Part shown: piece by piece, positions 59,110-64,000 of the stretch | How positions within the stretch are numbered: position 1 is the first letter of the stretch | How the letters are laid out: every line of letters begins with the position of its first letter | DNA from: an uncultured Draconibacterium sp. | GTDB lineage: Bacteria > Bacteroidota > Bacteroidia > Bacteroidales > Prolixibacteraceae | NCBI RefSeq assembly: GCF_963675585.1 | Contig: NZ_OY776414.1 | Location: forward strand, 2,459,001-2,523,000 | Direction: 5' to 3' | DNA length: 64,000 nt | The notes under the pieces: model-generated | Told to the model about the DNA's origin: nothing | What the model saw: only the letters and a program-made list of their open reading frames with translations | Databases searched by the model: none | Translations under genes and position numbers: made by a program

Positions 59110-61251
59110 CTAATTTATAAGTAATTTTAATGTTTTCAGTTTTGTATTTTCGGTAATCAATTCAAGCAAATAAACTCCTCTACTAAATTCGCTCACATCA
59201 TAATTCAATATTTTATCTACTATTAACTCTTCGCGTACTAAAACGCCTGAGGCAGTATAAAATCGCAATATAGATCCCTTATTTAATGGTTTATCAAACT
59301 GAATAGTTATCCATTCGTTTGATGGATTTGGAAATATCATAAAAGAAGGAAGCTCGATTTTATTTGAAAAAGTTACAACACCTACATGCAGCGTAAAGCT
59401 GGTATCTACAGAAATATAACCATCACTTATTTGAAGTACTATATCCCAATCTCCTTTTATACCATCGACGCCTGGTATGGAATCGGCATATAGTTCAGCT
59501 GTTCCATCTCCGTGATCTGTCATGGTTAACCAACCTGGCATTCCATAAGCCGTAATTTTTAATGCATCCAAAAGGTCTGGATCATATGCTTCTATAAATC
59601 CCATATATGCTCTTTCTAAAAAGGCAGAGTCGGCAGGTAACGCTAACCAAACGGGTACCTTATTTACTTGCCTGATATGAACCTCCAGAGTATCGGGAAC
59701 TGACCACAACTCACCATCATTTACTTTTAAGCTGAGAAATACCGTTGTATCCTTTTCCTGTTCCGGTGCTATAAACTGAGGGAATGGGCTAGTAAAATCA
59801 TTCAGATCCAAACAATCCGAGTTCCATTCATAAATAAGTTCTTTCCCTTCGGGATCGAAAGATGAACTACTATTTAGTACAACTTCGCCACCCTCATCAA
59901 CAATAATGTCGAACCCTGCATTTGCAGTAGGCGACAAATTTGTATGTAATACTTTTACTGCAATTGTATCCGGAGGTGAGTCTATATCCCCATCATTAAC
60001 CACAAGCGTGAACAAAAAAGTTGAATCTAACAACAAAAATGGTGCAGAAAATACCGCATATATCTCATTGCGATTATTAAGTTCTCCTCCATTTAAGCTG
60101 TTCCAATTATATCTTAAATGTGACGGACCACTGTCCTGATCATGAGAATGACTGCCATCGAGCACAACCTCCTCTCCTTCTTTAACAACATTGGAACCAA
60201 CAACAATTACAGCCATAGGTGCAATATTTACATTATGAATAGTTATTTCAACCGTATCACTTGCAGTTAATCCAGCAGAATTTATTATTGTAAGATAGGC
60301 GTAAATAGTTGTATCATTCCGAACTTCGGGAGCATAAAAAGATGCTACTGCAGAATTGTTATTTACCAATTCAATGGTATTTTCAGAGAGCTCCCAGTGC
60401 CACGTAATCGGCATATCTTCAGGATCATAGGATTTACTTCCGTTAAGAATTATTTTTTTTAGTTCGTTTACTTCAATTGATTTGACGCCAGCATTGGCAA
60501 CAGGTTCAGATACAACATTTAATACTGTCACACCAGTCGTATCAGGCTCCGAATACTTCGATCCGTCATTCACAATTAAAACCAATCGAAAATGTTTGTC
60601 TGAATCAACTTTTGGGGCAGAAAATGTTGGCTTCACTACATTAAAATCCTTTAATCCAATGGAATCCAAATCGTACCACACATAAGACAAATCATCTTCA
60701 TTTAGGTCGAAAGATCCTGTTCCATCAAGCATTCCTGATTCTCCTTCGCGCAAAACCTGATCAGTACCTGCATTCGACTTTGGAGCATAATTAAATGTTG
60801 TATTTAAAGAGACATATCTAGTTGCACCAACAGCAAAATGTTGCTCTTCAATTTCACTCCCATCAATAGGGTTGTAGTACTTAACCGTTTCTATTTCGAT
60901 TAACTGATTTTCTGACTTATCCCATATTTTGAAGGATATTGTATTTTCTGTAATGAAACCATCTTTCTCGTATGTTTCGGAATCATCGCCTCCAGCAACA
61001 AGCGACTTAATAACATTATCAAATATTTCTTCCAGACTTTTTTCCAGTACCACAGCCCCCACACAAAGCTCCCCATCAAAAACGCCTATTTCATCGCCTT
61101 CTCGCAGATTTACTCCATTAATTTTTGCTTCAAGCAAGTTTACATTCATGGCATTGGTAAGATTTCCAACAGGATAAAAATGAGTTTGAGCAAAGGAATT
61201 ATTTACAAAAATAAAAAGAGAAAGCAGGATTGGAAGTAAATATAATCTCAC
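59110..61251 (-). CDS. Secreted T9SS cargo protein with PKD/Ig-like domains
   Basis: The protein has 713 residues, with a signal peptide (LYLLPILLSLFIFVNNSFAQ). The N-terminal module contains THFYPVGNLTNAMN and GDEIGVFDGELCVG (about 22-150). Four Ig-like PKD/REJ-type repeats follow (about 155-530), each with a NAGxDxxVxEGxxxxLDGxxSxD-type pattern, as in K319L-like repeats. A putative Ig domain (about 535-625, PVWLALPADSAF) precedes the C-terminal sorting domain (MIFPNPSNEWITIQF, about 640-713). It is probably a surface adhesin-like or matrix protein. No enzymatic motif was seen. Confidence 0.85.
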   Translation of the reverse strand: MRLYLLPILLSLFIFVNNSFAQTHFYPVGNLTNAMNVNLLEAKINGVNLREGDEIGVFDGELCVGAVVLEKSLEEIFDNVIKSLVAGGDDSETYEKDGFITENTISFKIWDKSENQLIEIETVKYYNPIDGSEIEEQHFAVGATRYVSLNTTFNYAPKSNAGTDQVLREGESGMLDGTGSFDLNEDDLSYVWYDLDSIGLKDFNVVKPTFSAPKVDSDKHFRLVLIVNDGSKYSEPDTTGVTVLNVVSEPVANAGVKSIEVNELKKIILNGSKSYDPEDMPITWHWELSENTIELVNNNSAVASFYAPEVRNDTTIYAYLTIINSAGLTASDTVEITIHNVNIAPMAVIVVGSNVVKEGEEVVLDGSHSHDQDSGPSHLRYNWNSLNGGELNNRNEIYAVFSAPFLLLDSTFLFTLVVNDGDIDSPPDTIAVKVLHTNLSPTANAGFDIIVDEGGEVVLNSSSSFDPEGKELIYEWNSDCLDLNDFTSPFPQFIAPEQEKDTTVFLSLKVNDGELWSVPDTLEVHIRQVNKVPVWLALPADSAFLERAYMGFIEAYDPDLLDALKITAYGMPGWLTMTDHGDGTAELYADSIPGVDGIKGDWDIVLQISDGYISVDTSFTLHVGVVTFSNKIELPSFMIFPNPSNEWITIQFDKPLNKGSILRFYTASGVLVREELIVDKILNYDVSEFSRGVYLLELITENTKLKTLKLLIN

Positions 61252-61283
61252 AATTTTACATTTTTAGAAATGAATCAACTTTA

Positions 61284-61291
61284 CAAAACTA
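61284..61291 (-). promoter_or_regulatory. Predicted -7 box of the PKD-protein gene
   Basis: On the minus strand TAGTTTTG matches TANNTTTG and lies 33 bases before the ATG at 61251. No -33 TTTG at the ideal 19-base spacing. Confidence 0.4.
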
Positions 61292-61465
61292 TAGTAAAAA
61301 ATAATATCATCCTCCAGTTTTTCATCACTTTCATTCCTAAAAACACAACAAGATGCCACACTCCCCACCAAATTTCACTAAAGCCAATCTATATTTCAAT
61401 ATTAATAAAAATTAAAAAAAGCCAAATTATCTAACATAAGTCCAATAATTCCAACAAATATTTTA

Positions 61466-61473
61466 TATTTTTG
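61466..61473 (+). promoter_or_regulatory. Predicted -7 box of the WecA-like gene
   Basis: TATTTTTG matches TANNTTTG, 56 bases before the ATG at 61529. No matching -33 box. Confidence 0.4.
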
Positions 61474-61528
61474 AAATGCCTCAATGTGATTCATAAATCA
61501 GAAATACTGTTATACCCAAATTACTATT

Positions 61529-62626
61529 ATGGAAATATTATTAATCCTCGCAGCATTCATTCTTGGTTTTACAATCGTAATTATTACCGTGCCTCCTATA
61601 TTAAGGGTTGCAAAGGCTAAACGCTTATACGACTCTTTTGATGAGCGGAAAATACATACACAAGTAGTCCCTCCCCTAGGTGGAATTGCCATTTTTATTG
61701 CTTTCATAATTAGTACAATTGTGGCTTCTGATGGCTTAACTTTTTTTTCTCTAAAATACATTATAGCTGCCGTTATGATTATGTTTTTTATAGGATTAAA
61801 AGATGACCTGCTTGTTATTTCCGCACGTAAAAAACTGATGATACAAATTATTGCAGCCATACTTTTAATCACTCTGGGAGATATTCGGTTTACTAATTTG
61901 CATGGAATATTAGGCACCTATCAAATTCATTTTTTTGAGAGTTTTACAATAACATTATTTGCAATAGTGGGTATTATAAACGCGTTTAATCTGATTGATG
62001 GGATTGATGGTCTGGCATCGGGTCTTTCAATGCTGGCTGCTACTGTTTTTGGCACCTGGTTTTATATCAGTGGCAACTATCAACTATCGATAATGTCTTT
62101 TGCTCTTGTGGGCAGTGTATCCGCGTTTTTCCTTTACAATGTATTTGGCAATACCAATAAACTATTTATGGGAGATACAGGTTCATTGATTATTGGCACT
62201 ATCATTTCAATATTAGTCATAAAATTTAATGAGCTTAATATTAGCCAACAAACATTATTTTACATTGGTGCTGCACCGTCTGTTTCGTTTGCTATCATTA
62301 TTGTTCCGCTGATCGATACGCTACGGGTGATGTCGATCCGAATCAGACAAAAACGTTCACCGTTTTCTCCGGACAACAATCATATCCATCATCGGTTGCT
62401 GACTCTGATCCCCAATCACCTAAAAGTTACTTTAATAATCGTTACAGTAAATGTAATGTTAATTGCAGTAGCACTTCTTTTTAACCATATTGGACTTAAT
62501 GTCAACATTCAAATGGTTTGTATTTTCTTATTGGGAGTCGCTTTATCGTTTGTTCCTTCCATACTGATTAAGCACAAATCAATTAAGAAAACGACCAAAG
62601 CAAAGATCGAGTACTCGAAGTTGTAA
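61529..62626 (+). CDS. Undecaprenyl-phosphate sugar-1-phosphate transferase (WecA/MraY family)
   Basis: The protein has 365 residues with about 10-11 transmembrane helices. Signature motifs are GLKDD (89-93), NAFNLIDGIDGLASG (151-165), GDTGSL and the cytoplasmic HIHHR (about 288-292). The family transfers a sugar-1-phosphate such as GlcNAc-1-P to undecaprenyl phosphate, starting glycan synthesis at the inner membrane. It lies far from the 24.8-39.2 kb operon but is the only initiating enzyme in the window, and it may pair with the GT26 gene at 36468 (inference). It is transcribed from its own promoter. Confidence 0.92.
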   Translation: MEILLILAAFILGFTIVIITVPPILRVAKAKRLYDSFDERKIHTQVVPPLGGIAIFIAFIISTIVASDGLTFFSLKYIIAAVMIMFFIGLKDDLLVISARKKLMIQIIAAILLITLGDIRFTNLHGILGTYQIHFFESFTITLFAIVGIINAFNLIDGIDGLASGLSMLAATVFGTWFYISGNYQLSIMSFALVGSVSAFFLYNVFGNTNKLFMGDTGSLIIGTIISILVIKFNELNISQQTLFYIGAAPSVSFAIIIVPLIDTLRVMSIRIRQKRSPFSPDNNHIHHRLLTLIPNHLKVTLIIVTVNVMLIAVALLFNHIGLNVNIQMVCIFLLGVALSFVPSILIKHKSIKKTTKAKIEYSKL

Positions 62627-62700
62627 AGCATTCACATGGGGTAACATTCATTTGTCGATTCAGATTTCTTTCATAAAATCTTACTTCAGGCAATAACGTC

Positions 62701-62745
62701 CGGATTTTAAAAGGACGGTGAATTAGGGATTACCCTTAAAATCCG
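62701..62745. repeat. Hairpin in the 62627-63390 gap
   Basis: CGGATTTTAA (62701-62710) and TTAAAATCCG (62736-62745) are exact reverse complements with a 25-base loop. It lies 75 bases after the WecA-like stop, so it could protect or end that transcript. No clear T-tract follows. Confidence 0.5.
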
Positions 62746-62854
62746 ATGGATTTCAATTTTTTATGCAATTATTTTCGCTACTATTCTGGCCCGAAATATA
62801 AATTAATCATCGAATAGATTGTTTAAAAGTGGTGCTTTCTTTCCTGCCGGAGGC

Positions 62855-62906
62855 CATACTATTTGGCTTCCTGCCCGTTCGGTCAGACGGGGATCCCAAT
62901 AGTATG
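62855..62906. repeat. Second inverted repeat in the same gap
   Basis: CATACTATT (62855-62863) pairs with AATAGTATG (62898-62906). The region from here to 63300 also has a GAAAAAAGT/ACTTTTTT hairpin at about 63258-63285 and no gene I can support. A 79-codon frame at 62829-63068 lacks coding features. Confidence 0.45.
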
Positions 62907-63391
62907 CACAAAGATCAAGGCTTCTTTTGTCCTTCACACATCATCTTTACAAAACCTAACTTCGGACGGGTGATCTTCTCACACGTTCGAAGCTTCCCGC
63001 TCTCAGTAAGGCTTTGTTTTGATTCAGCGCTTGATCAAAAGAGGCCAACTCACGACCGGATGTTATAAAATATTGCATGGTTTGTAGCCCGCAAGTCCGC
63101 CTTCAGGAAAATGCGTTAAGAAATTTTGGGAATGCAGCGTTAAAAAAGAAAAGCTGTTTGACACTGACCGGAAGAATGGAGTGTCAGTGGAGTTCTTTTC
63201 TTTTAGCGGAGTTCGCTAAATTTTAGCAATTTTCATGTCAGCGGTGGCATTTTTGCTGACTTTTTTTGCTGAAGAAAAAAGTTAGTCGCAGCGTAGCGAG
63301 AAAAATGTTTTATCCAGGTGAATTAATAATTCCTCCACCGGCGTTTAAATGTGATCCTGAATTAGAAGGAGAATTCCGTATAAAATAAAAT

Positions 63392-63427
63392 AAAAAAAAA
63401 GCCCTTCATCATTTGATGAAAGGCTTT
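63392..63427 (-). terminator. Rho-independent terminator after tRNA-Tyr
   Basis: AAAGCCCTTCATCA pairs with TGATGAAAGGCTTT (63398-63427), followed on the minus strand by a run of nine T (63392-63400). It lies directly after the tRNA-Tyr 3' end, so it ends the tRNA transcript. Confidence 0.92.
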
Positions 63428-63435
63428 CGGGATTG

Positions 63436-63517
63436 TGGGAAGAGCAGGATTCGAACCTACGAAGGCTGAGCCAACAGATTTACAGTCTGCCCCGTTTGAC
63501 CGCTTCGGTATCTTCCC
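63436..63517 (-). tRNA. tRNA-Tyr (GTA)
   Basis: The 82-base minus-strand gene has the acceptor GGGAAGA with TCTTCCC at the 3' end, anticodon GTA within GACTGTAAATC, a long variable arm (class II) and the GGTTCGAATCC T-arm. CCA is not encoded. It is followed by a strong terminator and lies 13 bases from tRNA-Thr. Confidence 0.95.
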
Positions 63518-63530
63518 AATATTTTTATAG

Positions 63531-63604
63531 AGCCGAATCCCAGATTCGAACTGGGGACCCCGAGATTACAAATCACGTGCTCTGGCCAACTGAGCTAATT
63601 CGGC
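63531..63604 (-). tRNA. tRNA-Thr (TGT)
   Basis: The 74-base minus-strand gene has acceptor GCCGAAT/ATTCGGC, D-arm GCTCAGTTGGCCAGAGC, anticodon loop TTTGTAA (anticodon TGT) and T-arm CCCAGTTCGAATCTGGG. One anticodon-stem pair (T-T at 29-41) is mismatched. It is probably co-transcribed with tRNA-Tyr. Confidence 0.93.
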
Positions 63605-63746
63605 TTAATATTGTTATCAGTTTTTTTTTAGAACGTTTGCTTTTTTCATTTCAGCGGCTGCAAAGGAAATAATTATTTCTAATTCTGCAAAACTTTTATT
63701 CAACTTTTTTACCACTTTTTTTTAGAACGTTTTCTTTTCGAAAAAA

Positions 63747-63844
63747 GTGGGTAAGCTACCTGTGTCGCACCGCTCAACCACCTACCCTTGCTGCCTTCCG
63801 ACCCTGGGGGGATTCAGCAGGAGCTGGTCGCACAGGACTTACCC
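63747..63844 (-). ncRNA. ffs: Signal recognition particle RNA (4.5S-type)
   Basis: On the minus strand, the core GGAAGGCAGCAAGGGTAGGT (Ffh-binding apical loop) is flanked by complementary arms (GGGTAAGTCCTGTGC with GACACAGGTAGCTTACCC). The 98-base size fits bacterial small SRP RNA. A T6 tract at 63741-63746 ends it. The start is placed by the promoter immediately upstream. Confidence 0.93.
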
Positions 63845-63849
63845 GGCGA

Positions 63850-63880
63850 CAAAAGTAGATATTTTTTCTTTCCCTCCAAA
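63850..63880 (-). promoter_or_regulatory. Promoter of the SRP RNA gene
   Basis: On the minus strand TTTG (63880-63877), exactly 19 bases, then TACTTTTG (63857-63850). This matches the Bacteroidota consensus TTTG-N19-TANNTTTG. The predicted start at about 63844 coincides with the first base of the SRP RNA. Confidence 0.85.
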
Positions 63881-64000
63881 TAAAAAATTCAGATCGCGTA
63901 ATTTTAATACATCCATCCCTACTTATAAGTCTGAAAATGTGAATCTAATATGTGGTATTTTTTTTTATATTTTTATAATATTGTACTCGTTCAACAACAC

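Noticed and set aside
62829-63068. Open frame of 79 codons in the 62.6-63.4 kb gap
   Set aside because: No recognised motif or plausible start region, and it crosses an inverted repeat.

Overview
The window looks like a chromosomal segment of a Bacteroidota bacterium, probably class Bacteroidia near Marinilabiliales/Prolixibacteraceae (the order is inference). The evidence is four secreted proteins ending in Por/type IX (T9SS) sorting domains, an UpxY-type NusG paralogue, Wzi and SLBB export proteins, and a textbook Bacteroidota promoter (TTTG-N19-TANNTTTG) in front of the SRP RNA gene.

Layout. 1-9 kb: a partial zinc-ribbon gene, an outer-membrane beta-barrel, a PAP2 phosphatase, a Wzi-like protein, a VanZ-like protein, and a coupled pair of sugar-nucleotide genes (a GHMP-kinase/UDP-sugar pyrophosphorylase fusion and a GalU-like nucleotidyltransferase). 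9-10 kb: non-coding heptamer repeats and CTCA microsatellites before a promoter and the UpxY antiterminator. 10.5-20.6 kb: export and regulatory genes (beta-barrel, winged helix, SLBB/Wza, Wzz), then PAPS-cycle genes (cysQ, cysC) and a DUF2061 protein. Three large blocks of repeats (14.5-15.8, 17.0-18.6, 20.6-22.4 kb) hold 13 copies of one structured element. 22.7-24.6 kb: a hypothetical gene and a YoeB-type toxin-antitoxin pair. 24.8-39.2 kb: an AT-rich polysaccharide operon with Wzx flippase, Wzy polymerase, five sulfotransferase-like genes (one split by an IS3 element), four glycosyltransferases, an FkbM methyltransferase, an oxidoreductase and a TIM-barrel protein. 39.3-61.3 kb: four large minus-strand T9SS cargo proteins (BACON-repeat, giant LRR/propeller, M6 protease, PKD-like). 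61.5-62.6 kb: a WecA/MraY-type initiating transferase. 63.4-63.9 kb: tRNA-Tyr, tRNA-Thr and SRP RNA.

How the genes work together (inference). A WecA-like enzyme could start a lipid-linked glycan. The glycosyltransferases would extend it, and the sulfotransferases would decorate it with sulfate from PAPS made by CysC, with CysQ clearing the PAP by-product. Wzx/Wzy/Wzz would flip and polymerise it, and the SLBB and Wzi-like proteins would export and anchor it. UpxY would provide locus-specific antitermination. The best candidate for a notable system is this sulfated surface-polysaccharide locus together with the repeated element between its genes, which carries an SD/anti-SD hairpin and a micro-ORF.
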